NCBI GenBank assembly: GCA_947380915.1
Contig: CANCSY010000002.1
Span: 1-53,058, forward strand
DNA from: Beijerinckiaceae bacterium
GTDB taxonomy: Bacteria > Pseudomonadota > Alphaproteobacteria > Rhizobiales > Beijerinckiaceae
Reading direction: 5' to 3'
Length of the DNA: 53,058 bases
The position numbers and the translations under genes were made by a program. The notes under the pieces are model-generated. The model did not search any database. It was not told the DNA's origin and worked only from the letters and a program-made list of their open reading frames with translations. Position 1 is the stretch's first letter. Every line of letters begins with the position of its first letter. This document shows positions 9,501 through 17,825 of the stretch, piece by piece.

Positions 9501-9712
9501 TATACCCAGCCCCCGCCACTTCGCGGTTTTTTGGGATCTGCGTTCATGATGCTTTTGAACGCGGCCGCCATCGTTTGGGCGCGCGCGCTCGTTTTGCCAA
9601 GTTCATTTCTACGCAAGATGATATCTCCCGCCACCGTCTGGCGATCCATGGTGAAGGCGGGATAGAGCCTCATCAATTTCTCAAGCTCGATGAAGAATTC
9701 TGCTTCGGTCAC
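9500..9712 (-). CDS. Small hypothetical protein, 70 residues, in flagellar operon
   Basis: I do not recognise this protein. It is acidic at the N terminus, has the segment MRLYPAFTMDRQTVAGDII near residues 14-32, and ends in a basic, glycine-rich tail (KKPRSGGGWV). No membrane segment or signal is visible. It starts with GTG, and its ribosome-binding site GAGGA overlaps the TGA of the upstream gene. Its stop overlaps the start of the downstream FliL-like gene. This tight coupling on both sides argues that it is a real gene working with the FliL-like protein. Confidence 0.6.
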   Translation of the reverse strand: MTEAEFFIELEKLMRLYPAFTMDRQTVAGDIILRRNELGKTSARAQTMAAAFKSIMNADPKKPRSGGGWV

Positions 9713-9721
9713 AACCGTTCC

Positions 9722-10180
9722 TCAGACCATGAGATCAACCCGCGCCCGCCGTTCCGAGAGAGTCCAGGGCATGAAGGAGACGCAGGCGTAAAGAGTGCTG
9801 GCGAATTGATGCAGATAGAGCGGTTCGAAGGAAATCCTGGCCTGCAGTCGACTGAGGGCAGGAACGCCGTCCGACGGCGCGCCGCGCGGATTGTAGACAG
9901 GACGCGATTGATCCCACGATTTGGAGTCGGCAGGCCCCCCTGGCCCGCGAGGCGCCCAGCCGCCTTTCGGAGCGCCCTCGCGCAAGGTTGTGCGCCAGCC
10001 ATCCTCATTGGAAGACCTGTAGCCGTCGCCCGAGAATGGCGTTTCGGATGGATCGCTGTCATCACTGCTGAACTTGCCTCCAGTCGCGTCGACGCGAAGC
10101 GGCTCATCGTTGCGGAAATCGATGACTGGCGCCAACTGGGACAGTGGCGCACGAACGAGAGGTGGAAGATCAAGAGCCAT
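9722..10180 (-). CDS. Hypothetical protein, 152 residues
   Basis: Not recognised. The N-terminal half is rich in Pro, Gly, Ser and Asp and looks disordered. The last 50 residues form a more regular segment (LQARISFEPLYLHQFASTLY then ACVSFMPWTLSERRARVDLM) that looks like a beta/alpha module. No signal peptide is seen. It is the first gene of a three-gene run with the 70-residue protein and the FliL-like protein, and follows the extra hook paralogue by 133 bp. A frame-shifted overlapping reading (9709-10173) has Arg/Pro/Ser-rich shadow composition and was not chosen. Confidence 0.55.
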   Translation of the reverse strand: MALDLPPLVRAPLSQLAPVIDFRNDEPLRVDATGGKFSSDDSDPSETPFSGDGYRSSNEDGWRTTLREGAPKGGWAPRGPGGPADSKSWDQSRPVYNPRGAPSDGVPALSRLQARISFEPLYLHQFASTLYACVSFMPWTLSERRARVDLMV

Positions 10181-10313
10181 AAACGCTACCCCGGCCCGAA
10201 GAAAAGGCGAGGTACACCACGCCCGAGCAGGACACAGTTTATGGTTAACGCTTTCTTAACTCCACCTTTTTTTTTCGCCTGTCCTAGTTATCCAGCACGG
10301 TTTTGGCTCTCGC

Positions 10314-11120
10314 CTAGCGGGTCAGGGTTTCGATGGAAGAGCGAAGCATTTCAGAACCAGTCTGAAGCGCGCGCGCATTTCCGTTATAAGCTTGCTGTGC
10401 TTGTATCATTCGCAACATTTCGGCCGTCATGTCGACGTTGGCTTCCTCAAGGGCGCCTTGTTGTATTTTGCCGACGCCATTTATGCTGGCCCGCCCGAGT
10501 TCGACAGGGCCGGATTCGTCCGTTTCCGTGAAGACGGCGCCGCCCTGATTTTTCAACCCGTCCTCATTGTTGAAGCGCGCAATCGCAAGCGTTCCGACAG
10601 ATTTGGTGGTCCCATCCAAGCTGGAGATGCTGATCACGCCCTTGGCGTCGATGGATAGAGACTGGATTCCGGCGATATTGCCGTTTGTCGCTGAGTTCAA
10701 GTTGATCGACTTCGGGTTCCCGCCTGAAATCGCCATCAGTGGGCGACCTGAATTTCTGTCGACCAACAGTCCGGCAGGGGTGATCTGCAATTGTCCGGAA
10801 CGGCTGTAAACATAAGATGCTTCGCCATTGGTTGGATTAGCATCGCCAAAGGTGAAATGGCCCGGTCCGACCAGAGCCAGGTCCAGAGCGCTGTCTGTGT
10901 TTCGGATATTGCCTTGTGAGTCGCTGCGGCGAACAACCTGGGTCATGGCGCCCTGACCGATATTGACGCCCGGTTGATCATTCTGGCTCAAGCCCATCAC
11001 ATCGACGAATTGCGAGGTGGAGCGTTTGAAGCCAACGGTCATGGCGTTGGCGAGATTGTTAGAGATGACGCTGAGGTCGCGCGAGGCGGACATCACGCCT
11101 GTCAGTGCAGTCTTCATCAT
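10314..11120 (-). CDS. Additional flagellar hook/rod-family protein (FlgE/F/G paralogue)
   Basis: A 268-residue axial protein with the family N terminus (residues 7-33, DLSVISNNLANAMTVGFKRS), the QGNIRNT and DSALDLALVGPGHF boxes, and a C-terminal helix with ALEEANVDMTAEMLRMIQAQ followed by QAYNGNARALQTG. It has FlgF/FlgG size, yet genuine flgF and flgG are already present in the main operon. The YNGNAR element in its C-terminal helix also occurs in the second hook protein at 37.8 kb, so the two may be closer to each other than to FlgF or FlgG. It lies downstream of fliA and has its own sigma-54 promoter. Its place in the rod or hook cannot be told from sequence alone. Confidence 0.85.
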   Translation of the reverse strand: MMKTALTGVMSASRDLSVISNNLANAMTVGFKRSTSQFVDVMGLSQNDQPGVNIGQGAMTQVVRRSDSQGNIRNTDSALDLALVGPGHFTFGDANPTNGEASYVYSRSGQLQITPAGLLVDRNSGRPLMAISGGNPKSINLNSATNGNIAGIQSLSIDAKGVISISSLDGTTKSVGTLAIARFNNEDGLKNQGGAVFTETDESGPVELGRASINGVGKIQQGALEEANVDMTAEMLRMIQAQQAYNGNARALQTGSEMLRSSIETLTR

Positions 11121-11173
11121 CGGACAGGGTTCTCCAGCAGTCCATGTTGCGGCGTTAGAGCCGAACAGAACTT

Positions 11174-11190
11174 AGCAAGTCACGTGCCAA
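11174..11190 (-). promoter_or_regulatory. Sigma-54 promoter of the extra hook/rod paralogue
   Basis: Minus-strand sequence TTGGCACGTGACTTGCT matches the full sigma-54 consensus. GG is at 11188-11187 and GC at 11176-11175, predicting a transcript start near 11163, about 43 bases before the ATG at 11120. Confidence 0.88.
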
Positions 11191-11277
11191 GAGTTATCAT
11201 ATTGAAAATAATAGAAATAATTCCATGGATCGGCGCCTTGCCGGCGCAAAACCCTTAAATTTTCTCTATTGTGTTCG

Positions 11278-11994
11278 TCAGTCTTCCTGCATCCATGTTC
11301 TCAGCTGCGCCAAGGCGGCTTTCTTGAGTTGCGAGACGCGTCCGACGGTCACCGATAGCACCTCGCTGATTTCTTCCAGATTGAGCTCTTCGACATAATA
11401 GAGTTGCAGGACCAGCGCCTCGCGTTCCTTCAGGCGTTTGAGATGGGTTGCGAGGGTCGCGCGCAGTTCATCGGCGACGAGGGCGCTTTCGGGCGTGTGG
11501 CCATCGTCGACGAACCATATGGAATGGTCGTCGTAGACTTCATCCAGTGATTTGTTGGGGGCGGAGGACGCCTTGTCTCGCCATGACTGGAGTTCAGCGA
11601 GGGTGATCCCCAATTCTGCTGCGACGAGTTCGCGGTTTGCAGGGTCCCCACCAGCAGTCTTGACGGCCAATTCAGCCACACTGATTTGCGTGCGCCGTTG
11701 TACGCCCAGCCGCGTGAGTGTGAGGTTCTTGCGCAGATGGTCTGTCAGCGAGCCCCTGATGCGGACTGCGGCGTAGCTTGTGAAGCTTGCCTGGCCCACG
11801 TCCTGGAAACGTTTTGCCGCCTCCACCAGCGCCACCATTCCGATTTGCACGAGGTCATCGATTTCGAACACATCGCGCACGCGCCCATGGATCTGCCAGG
11901 CGATTTTGCGGACGAGTTGCATATGCGTGCGCACACGTTGCTCGATCTCTTGTGGCGTAGCGGTCGCAGTTGCATATGCCTGAGTGATCGTCAT
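11278..11994 (-). CDS. fliA: Flagellar sigma factor FliA (sigma-28)
   Basis: RNA polymerase sigma factor for late flagellar genes. The 238-residue protein has region 2 (residues about 25-85, with DLVQIGMVALVEAAKRF and FTSYAAVRIRGSLTDHLRK), region 3 around residues 95-140, and region 4 at the end (LKEREALVLQLYYVEELNLE then a helix-turn-helix, VTVGRVSQLKKAA). Length and layout match FliA, with no ECF or housekeeping features. It overlaps flhG by four bases (ATGA), so the order flhA-flhF-flhG-fliA is one operon. A FlgM-like inhibitor is encoded at 18.6 kb and a matching promoter lies before fliS. Confidence 0.95.
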   Translation of the reverse strand: MTITQAYATATATPQEIEQRVRTHMQLVRKIAWQIHGRVRDVFEIDDLVQIGMVALVEAAKRFQDVGQASFTSYAAVRIRGSLTDHLRKNLTLTRLGVQRRTQISVAELAVKTAGGDPANRELVAAELGITLAELQSWRDKASSAPNKSLDEVYDDHSIWFVDDGHTPESALVADELRATLATHLKRLKEREALVLQLYYVEELNLEEISEVLSVTVGRVSQLKKAALAQLRTWMQED

Positions 11995-12821
11995 TGTATG
12001 GCCCCCTGCGGGACGATGCTTTGCCGGGCGAAGAACATGTCATCGTCTTCGTTGATGGGGGTGGCTTGCGGGCCGACGATCAGATTGCCCAGGGCTTCAA
12101 TGGCATGTGACGCCTTGGAGTCTGGCGCTGATACGAGAGGCGGGATGCAGTTGTTGACGCTCGCCAGCAAGTTGTCGTCCTCGGGGATCGTGCCAACGTG
12201 ATAGAGGTTGGCGGTGAGGAAACGATCAACAATCCCCTTGAAGCGCTTGAAGACATCCTTGCCATGCGCTTCGTCTCGGGCGAGGTTCACGACCACATCG
12301 AAATGCGTGACCCGCCCGAACTGGCTCAACACCTTGATGCAGGCATAGGCGTCGATGAAGGCGGCAGGCTCACCCACCACGACAACCAGAACCCGGTTGC
12401 AGGCGAAGACGAAGTCCAGAACATTGTCTTCGATGCCCGCCGCCGTATCGACGACGAGATAGTCGAATTCCGCGGAAAGCTCGCGCAGCGAGCGGATGAT
12501 CCTGTGGCGGCTTTTGGCCGACATGTTCATGAGCTCGTTGAGTCCGCTGCCGCCTGTGATCAGCTTCAGGCCCATGGGGCCGTCCGTACAAACCTGGCTC
12601 AAGGGCAGGTCGGCCTCAAGCGCATCGACGATGGTTTGTTTAGGGCTGAGGCCCATGAGGATATAGGCGTTGGACAGCGACAGATCCGCATCGAACAGCA
12701 CTACCCGCTTGCCAGCTTTGCACAGAGCCAGCGCAAGATTGACCGCTATATTGGTCTTTCCGACGCCGCCCTTGCCGCTGGTGATTGCTATCGCCTGGCC
12801 TTTTTGCATGGTTTTGGTCAT
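11991..12821 (-). CDS. flhG: MinD-like ATPase FlhG (FleN)
   Basis: ParA/MinD-type ATPase that controls flagellar number and, in FleN systems, restrains the master activator FleQ. The 276-residue protein has the deviant Walker A KGGVGKT (residues 17-23), the FDADLSLSNAYILMGL segment and LVVDTAAGIED as Walker B region. The N terminus is short and lacks the DQAxxLR motif with which some FlhG proteins stimulate FlhF GTPase; this resembles FleN-type proteins. It lies between flhF and fliA, overlapping the latter. Confidence 0.94.
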   Translation of the reverse strand: MTKTMQKGQAIAITSGKGGVGKTNIAVNLALALCKAGKRVVLFDADLSLSNAYILMGLSPKQTIVDALEADLPLSQVCTDGPMGLKLITGGSGLNELMNMSAKSRHRIIRSLRELSAEFDYLVVDTAAGIEDNVLDFVFACNRVLVVVVGEPAAFIDAYACIKVLSQFGRVTHFDVVVNLARDEAHGKDVFKRFKGIVDRFLTANLYHVGTIPEDDNLLASVNNCIPPLVSAPDSKASHAIEALGNLIVGPQATPINEDDDMFFARQSIVPQGAIQ

Positions 12822-12826
12822 TCCGA

Positions 12827-13984
12827 TTAAACCTCTGCGGGGGCGGCGGGGAGGAGGGAGCCTCGAATAAGCTGGTCGAGGTCCTCAGTTCCCGGTTCGG
12901 AGAGGCCGCGGGTCAGATGTGAGGTTGATGAGAGGAACGCAATTTTCGCGTTCCGAAGGCTTAGTTGCCCCAACATAGCTGCTGTTGGGCTACCTTCGGA
13001 GAGTTTCGTGATCGCGATGGCTTCCAGATCCTTGTAGCGATCCAGAATTCCCAAGGCGGCTTCTCTGGATATATTGGCAGGCACGACCCCGATACGCGTG
13101 ATGGGGGCCAGATAATCGGCGTTTTCCTGCAGCACTGCGGAGATGCGTGCGCATTCATCCGGTGTGCTCGGCATATCGACGAATACATAAATGCGCTGGT
13201 CGATGCTCTTGATGAAGTCGGTCAATTCATCGGGATGCTCGATGTCGATGGTAGGCGTATCCAGAATGCGGCCATAAGCTCGCAAGTCCTCTGCGGCGCC
13301 AAACCGGTTCGAATGGGCGTTGATCAGCGTCACGCGGGCATTCGGCTCGTTCTTGCGCAGCCGTGCGATCATTTGCGCCAGCAGCGTTGTCTTGCCAACC
13401 CCTGAAGGCCCAAGGGTCACGATGACGCGCGGGATGCTGAGCAACTTGTCGGCGTCGGGATATGTCAGGCGCTTGGCGAGGAATCCGCCAAATTTCTTGT
13501 CGGCGTTTTCTTGCTCATAGGCGCCCGATTGGGCGAGAAAGATGGCGATCAGCTCAGGGCTGGCGCCCGCCGCAGAAAGGGCATGGGTCATCAATCCGCA
13601 GCCAAGCATCGACTTGATCTCCGCCACGGTGTTTTCGATGGCGACGATCCGCGTTTCATCAAAGACCGGGCGTTGCTGCGCGGGACGCTCGGGAGCTGTG
13701 TCGGTCGTCTGTGGCGCACGTTCTCCGTAGCGCGCCACTTCGCGCGCGCTGGCGAGCAAAGCTGCAAAGTCCGCCTGCGCCTTCGCCTTTGGGTGGGGCG
13801 GCAGGTTGCGCTGGACAACATCCTGCGGGTCTTCATCATCGTCTTCGCCGGAGCCGGCGATGATCTCGATCCCGCCGTTGACGCGGCGTGTTGAATAGAT
13901 GCGCGCGTCCCCACCCAGTTCCCTGGTTATTTTAGCCATGGCTTCGACGCTGTCAGCGGCGAACACTTTCATTCGGTTCATCAT
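12827..13984 (-). CDS. flhF: SRP-type GTPase FlhF
   Basis: Signal-recognition-particle-like GTPase that sets the position, and often the number, of polar flagella. The 385-residue protein has a basic N-terminal B domain (MKVFAADSVEAMAKITRELG), an acidic linker, a helical N domain and the G domain with Walker A GPSGVGKT at residues 192-199. Later G-domain motifs VFVDMPSTPDECARI and AIAITKLSEGSPTAAMLG are visible. It sits 13 bp after flhA and 5 bp before flhG. Its presence with FlhG suggests a polar or otherwise number-controlled flagellum. Confidence 0.94.
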   Translation of the reverse strand: MMNRMKVFAADSVEAMAKITRELGGDARIYSTRRVNGGIEIIAGSGEDDDEDPQDVVQRNLPPHPKAKAQADFAALLASAREVARYGERAPQTTDTAPERPAQQRPVFDETRIVAIENTVAEIKSMLGCGLMTHALSAAGASPELIAIFLAQSGAYEQENADKKFGGFLAKRLTYPDADKLLSIPRVIVTLGPSGVGKTTLLAQMIARLRKNEPNARVTLINAHSNRFGAAEDLRAYGRILDTPTIDIEHPDELTDFIKSIDQRIYVFVDMPSTPDECARISAVLQENADYLAPITRIGVVPANISREAALGILDRYKDLEAIAITKLSEGSPTAAMLGQLSLRNAKIAFLSSTSHLTRGLSEPGTEDLDQLIRGSLLPAAPAEV

Positions 13985-13997
13985 CCGCGCGATCCTT

Positions 13998-16094
13998 TCA
14001 TTCTGTGCTGCCGATCACGGCTACGACTGTGATGCGTTTTGTTTCGGGAACTTCCCGGAAGCTGAGCGTGAGTGCGTCGGGCGCCGCCTGGCGGACAAGC
14101 GTGGCGAGGTCGCGACGCAGCATCGGGCTGGTGACGACGACGAGGGGCTTGTTCGACTCGGCCAGAACGCGCGATTGCTCCTGGAAAGATTCCACCAATT
14201 TGCGTCCGAGGCTCGGCTCGATGATGCTCGCGCCGGTGCCCGCTGCCCGGGCGTTCTGCACGATGATCTGTTCGAGCCCCGGGTCCAGCGTGACCACCGA
14301 GAGCGCCTCCTTGGGGCCGCAGACGCGCTGGATGATGAGCGGGCCTAGGGCCACACGCACTGCGTCCACCAATTCGTCGACTTCACGGCTCTTTTCGCTC
14401 GCCAGACATTCGAGGATCCGGTGCATGTCGCTGATCGAGATCTGATCGGTGAGCAGCATTTTCAGCACGCGCGTCAGAATGCTCAGGGAGAGCACCTTGG
14501 GCACGAGGCCGGTCACCAGATTGGGCGAGGACTTGGCGACGTGATCGAGCAGCGCCTGGACTTCGTCCTGCGTCAGCAGATCGCCTGCATTCTGGCGCAG
14601 AAGCTGATTGAAATGGGTCGCGACGACGGTGCTCGGGTCCACGACCGTGTAGCTCGCCGCCTGTGCGCGCGGGCGCTCCTGCGGCTCGATCCATATGGCG
14701 TCCAGACCAAAGGTGGGATCCTTGACCGCTTCGCCACGCAGAACCACGTTGCTCTTGCCGCCCTGGATGGCGAGCAGCTTGCCAGGCTGTACGCGGTCGT
14801 CAGCCAGGATCACGCCGCCTATGGTGACGCGATAACCGCTTGGCTCCAGCGACAGGTTATCGCGAATTCGCACGGCGGGAACAATGAAGCCGAAGTCACG
14901 GGAGGCTTGCTTGCGGATGCCGGTGATGCGCGTGACCAACGAGCTCTTGCTGTCATCTTCAAGCAGCGGAATGAGTCCGTAGCCCACTTCCAGCAGCAGT
15001 TGAGTGCGGCTGGAGACATCTTCGAGGGACAGTTGTCCGTCCTTCTCGCCCTCGGATTCCAGCGCCGCGCTGCCTCCGTCCACTGTAACCGGCAGATCGC
15101 TTTGTTCGTCACGCGATTTGGAGGACTTCACCGCGATCAGCGCGCAGATCATGGCGGCGCCGATGAACAGGGTGGTCGGCATGCCTGGCACGATTCCGAA
15201 GAGGCAGAGGATGCCGGCCACAGGCCACCAGGCGCGTTTGCCGCCGAGCTGGCGCATCATCCGTTCCGTCAGGTCATGGCCTGAGGAGTCGCGGGTGACG
15301 ATGACTGCGGTTGCGAGGGAGAGAAGCAGGGACGGGATCTGCGCGACGAGGCCGTCGCCGATAGCCAGGGTCGTGTAGACTTTCGCTGCTTTGGCCAAAG
15401 AGAGGTCGTGAAAGACCATGCCGACGATCAGGCCGCCGATGATATTGATGCCCAGGATCATCAAGCCGGCGACGGCGTCGCCCTTCACGAATTTCGTCGC
15501 GCCGTCCATGGAGCCGTAGAAATCCGATTCACGGGTGACTTCCTCGCGCCGCTTCTTTCCTTCCTCGGGGGTCAGCAGGCCGGCGTTCAGTTCTGCGTCG
15601 ATCGCCATCTGCTTGCCGGGCATGGCGTCGAGGGTGAAGCGCGCGCTCACTTCAGACACGCGGCCCGTGCCCTTGACGATCACGATCAGGTTGATGATGA
15701 CGAGAATGAAGAAGACCAGAAGGCCGATGGCGAAGTTGCCGGCGGTGATGAACTCGCCGAAGGCCTTGATGACCTGACCTGCTGCATCCGTTCCCGCATG
15801 GCCATGGGCCAGCACGACACGGGCGGAGGCCACGTTGAGCGATAGGCGCAAGATCGTTGCGAAGAGCAGCACGGTGGGAAAGGAGGAGAAGTCCAGCGGA
15901 CGGTAGGTGTTCAGGCTCGCCATCAAGATGGCGAGGCCCAGAACGATATTGAGCGTGAAGAAGATGTCGAGCAGCAGGGGTGGTACAGGGACCACCATCA
16001 TCAGGATCAGGGCGATCAGCGCCACGGGCATGACGAGCGAACGCGCCATTTTCCCGGTGCTGGACCCCTGTGATATAAGAGCTACGTCAGCCAC
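13998..16094 (-). CDS. flhA: Flagellar type III export gate protein FlhA
   Basis: Main membrane component of the flagellar export apparatus. The 698-residue protein is of normal length, with about eight membrane segments in residues 18-330, the FHIPEP-family signature (ARFTLDAMPGKQMAIDAELN near residues 150-170), and the large cytoplasmic domain that docks chaperone-substrate complexes (RDNLSLEPSGYRVTIGGV, LVTGLVPKVLSLSILTRVLK). It is first in the operon flhA-flhF-flhG-fliA and has a perfect sigma-54 promoter about 85 bases upstream. Confidence 0.97.
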   Translation of the reverse strand: MADVALISQGSSTGKMARSLVMPVALIALILMMVVPVPPLLLDIFFTLNIVLGLAILMASLNTYRPLDFSSFPTVLLFATILRLSLNVASARVVLAHGHAGTDAAGQVIKAFGEFITAGNFAIGLLVFFILVIINLIVIVKGTGRVSEVSARFTLDAMPGKQMAIDAELNAGLLTPEEGKKRREEVTRESDFYGSMDGATKFVKGDAVAGLMILGINIIGGLIVGMVFHDLSLAKAAKVYTTLAIGDGLVAQIPSLLLSLATAVIVTRDSSGHDLTERMMRQLGGKRAWWPVAGILCLFGIVPGMPTTLFIGAAMICALIAVKSSKSRDEQSDLPVTVDGGSAALESEGEKDGQLSLEDVSSRTQLLLEVGYGLIPLLEDDSKSSLVTRITGIRKQASRDFGFIVPAVRIRDNLSLEPSGYRVTIGGVILADDRVQPGKLLAIQGGKSNVVLRGEAVKDPTFGLDAIWIEPQERPRAQAASYTVVDPSTVVATHFNQLLRQNAGDLLTQDEVQALLDHVAKSSPNLVTGLVPKVLSLSILTRVLKMLLTDQISISDMHRILECLASEKSREVDELVDAVRVALGPLIIQRVCGPKEALSVVTLDPGLEQIIVQNARAAGTGASIIEPSLGRKLVESFQEQSRVLAESNKPLVVVTSPMLRRDLATLVRQAAPDALTLSFREVPETKRITVVAVIGSTE

Positions 16095-16189
16095 TCTTCA
16101 ATCTCCGCTGTCGACTTTCCGTCACTTGGCGCCGTTGACGTCCGGTTTCCGACAGTGTTTTGAGCTAAAAACCTTGTGAAAAAGGGGTT

Positions 16190-16205
16190 TGCAAGGGGTG
16201 TGCCA
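16190..16205 (-). promoter_or_regulatory. Sigma-54 promoter of flhA operon
   Basis: Minus-strand TGGCACACCCCTTGCA matches the sigma-54 consensus exactly, with the predicted start near 16179. It stands back to back with a plus-strand element at 16220-16236. Confidence 0.88.
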
Positions 16206-16219
16206 GCGTTCTGTGGTCG

Positions 16220-16236
16220 CGGCACAGCTTTTGCTA
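16220..16236 (+). promoter_or_regulatory. Sigma-54 promoter of flgP-flgT-flgA
   Basis: Plus-strand CGGCACAGCTTTTGCTA differs from consensus only at the first base of the -24 element. GG at 16221-16222 and GC at 16233-16234 predict a start near 16246, 26 bases before the GTG of the lipoprotein gene. Confidence 0.8.
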
Positions 16237-16271
16237 GAGGCTTCTCGACTGGCTTTATAAGAGGTCGAGAC

Positions 16272-16697
16272 GTGAAAACTTTAATGGTTCTGGCCGCGTG
16301 CCTGCTTCTGACTGGATGCGCTGTAAGTGAGAGCCAGCTTCAGGCTGAGCTCAGTGAGCAATTACCGTACCGCGCGATTGGTTACGCCTCGATGCGCATC
16401 CAGCCGGGCAATACCCCCGCGCAAAAGCAACTCATGGCGATCCGCGCCGCCAAGGCGGCCGCCATGCGCGAACTTGCCGAGAAGATTTATGGCGCCGATA
16501 TTTCCGGGCAGACCGCTCTGACCGGCGGCGGCGTCTATAGCGATCAGTTGCGCAGTAGCGTCGACGGATTGGTGCGGGGCGCCCGTGTGGTGAGCCTGAA
16601 CCCCATCCGCAATGATGTCTATGAAGCGGTCCTCGAGGTTGAGGCCTGGGAGGTCGCAGCCATGCGCGCCCGCTGGCCGAACCGCCATCATCGTTAG
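16272..16697 (+). CDS. flgP: FlgP-like (LPP20-type) flagellar outer-membrane lipoprotein
   Basis: Predicted outer-membrane lipoprotein of 141 residues. The GTG at 16272 follows GAGGT and gives a short lipoprotein signal ending in lipobox LLTGC (Cys at residue 16). An upstream ATG at 16176 would start before the predicted promoter, so it is rejected. The body has AIRAAKAAAMRELAEKIYGA and a C-terminal VYEAVLEVEAW strand, the pattern of LPP20/FlgP proteins, which form a basal disc under the outer membrane in Vibrio and Campylobacter. It is followed 9 bp later by the flgT-like gene, as in Vibrio clusters. The family assignment is from pattern recall. Confidence 0.72.
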   Translation: MKTLMVLAACLLLTGCAVSESQLQAELSEQLPYRAIGYASMRIQPGNTPAQKQLMAIRAAKAAAMRELAEKIYGADISGQTALTGGGVYSDQLRSSVDGLVRGARVVSLNPIRNDVYEAVLEVEAWEVAAMRARWPNRHHR

Positions 16698-16705
16698 GAG
16701 CTGTG

Positions 16706-17815
16706 ATGCGTCCTCTTGCTTTCATACTTGCTGTCGGCATGTCCCTGGTGGCCTTCACCCAGGCGCAAGCGGGCCAGCGCCTGGTGCAGGGCGAGGGCAG
16801 GGCGGTCATCGCTGGCAAGGATCTGTCGGTGGCGCGAAAGGCCGCTCTTGCTGACGCTCTTTATGATGCTGCCTCCAAGCTTCAGGCTCATGTGCGTGGC
16901 GCCAGCCTCATCGACACCAAGGGCGTGCTTAAGGAAGAGAGCAGCATGCTCGTGGGCGGGCGTTTCTCCGGCTATCACATTCTCTTCGAGGGCCGCGAGG
17001 GCGGCGCCTTCATCGTCCGGATAGAGGCGATTGGCGTCACTGACGAAGAAGCCTGCGGCGGCAAGCGCGTCGATCTCGATATTCGTGAAATCCGCACGCG
17101 CGTCGCGCCCGGCATTCAGGGGCAGGTCCAGCGCAATGTCGCTGAAGGCCTGTCGCGCGGGCTGGCCAGACTTGGTGATGGCACCGTCTTCCGCATCGCT
17201 GATCAGCGTCATCTGCGGCAGACGCCCGGCGATGAGCGCACGAAACGCTCGCAGTATGACTATATGGCTCAATTGACCAGTTCCCAGCCCAGCGCCGCCG
17301 GATTTTCCCTGTCGGGAGGCGTCATCGTCGAAACGGTGCGCCGGGACACGACTTTGACCAATGTCACGGACATCGCGGTGCGCCTGTCCCTGACGATCAA
17401 GGATAATTATACGGGCGCGCGCATCAAGGACATCAATCAGGAAATCATGGTTGCTGACCGGCGCGCCGTGTTCGGCCTGGAAAGCCTGGTCGGGCTGACT
17501 GCGGCGACGCCGCCCCAGCCTCATGTGGATCTCGCGCCCCTGTTTGATCGCGTCCTTGAAGATCTGGAGACGGAACTCGCCTGCAAACCGCTGCGCGCCC
17601 TGGTTCAGGAATCCGACAAGGGCGAGGTCATCCTCTCTGTCGGACTTGAGCATGGCGTTTCCCGCGGCGACTACTTTCTCGTGACCTTGCCGAACGCCTC
17701 TAACGAGTGGCAGGTCATCAGGATCGACGATGTCACGCCCTCGCAATCAATAGCGCGGACTTTGAAAGCGAAGCCGGGCATTCCCGTCAACGCTCTCGCC
17801 ACACTCATGCGATAG
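16706..17815 (+). CDS. flgT: FlgT-like flagellar H-ring protein
   Basis: Predicted periplasmic protein of 369 residues with a cleavable signal (MRPLAFILAVGMSLVAFTQA). The N-terminal domain has the GEGRAVIAGKDLSVARKAAL and ADALYDAASKLQAHV pattern shared by FlgT and related LPP20-fold domains. The middle contains a beta-rich part (GGVIVETVRRDTTLTNVTDI). A small C-terminal domain (GEVILSVGLEHGVSRGDYFL) matches the FlgT three-domain layout. In Vibrio, FlgT builds the H-ring needed for stator placement and outer-membrane passage. AGGAG five bases before the ATG at 16706 decides the start over a GTG at 16703. It lies between flgP and flgA. Confidence 0.75.
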   Translation: MRPLAFILAVGMSLVAFTQAQAGQRLVQGEGRAVIAGKDLSVARKAALADALYDAASKLQAHVRGASLIDTKGVLKEESSMLVGGRFSGYHILFEGREGGAFIVRIEAIGVTDEEACGGKRVDLDIREIRTRVAPGIQGQVQRNVAEGLSRGLARLGDGTVFRIADQRHLRQTPGDERTKRSQYDYMAQLTSSQPSAAGFSLSGGVIVETVRRDTTLTNVTDIAVRLSLTIKDNYTGARIKDINQEIMVADRRAVFGLESLVGLTAATPPQPHVDLAPLFDRVLEDLETELACKPLRALVQESDKGEVILSVGLEHGVSRGDYFLVTLPNASNEWQVIRIDDVTPSQSIARTLKAKPGIPVNALATLMR

Positions 17816-17825
17816 GCGGCCAATC

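Noticed and set aside
9575..10531. Plus-strand open frame of 318 codons
   Set aside because: Runs opposite coupled minus-strand genes and into the hook paralogue; no start signal and Arg/Pro/Ser-rich shadow composition.
11237..11255. GC-rich hairpin between fliA and the extra hook gene
   Set aside because: Stem of five pairs without a following T run on either strand; not a convincing terminator.
16694..17746. Minus-strand open frame of 350 codons opposite flgT
   Set aside because: Shadow; the plus-strand protein has a signal peptide and family pattern and fits the operon.
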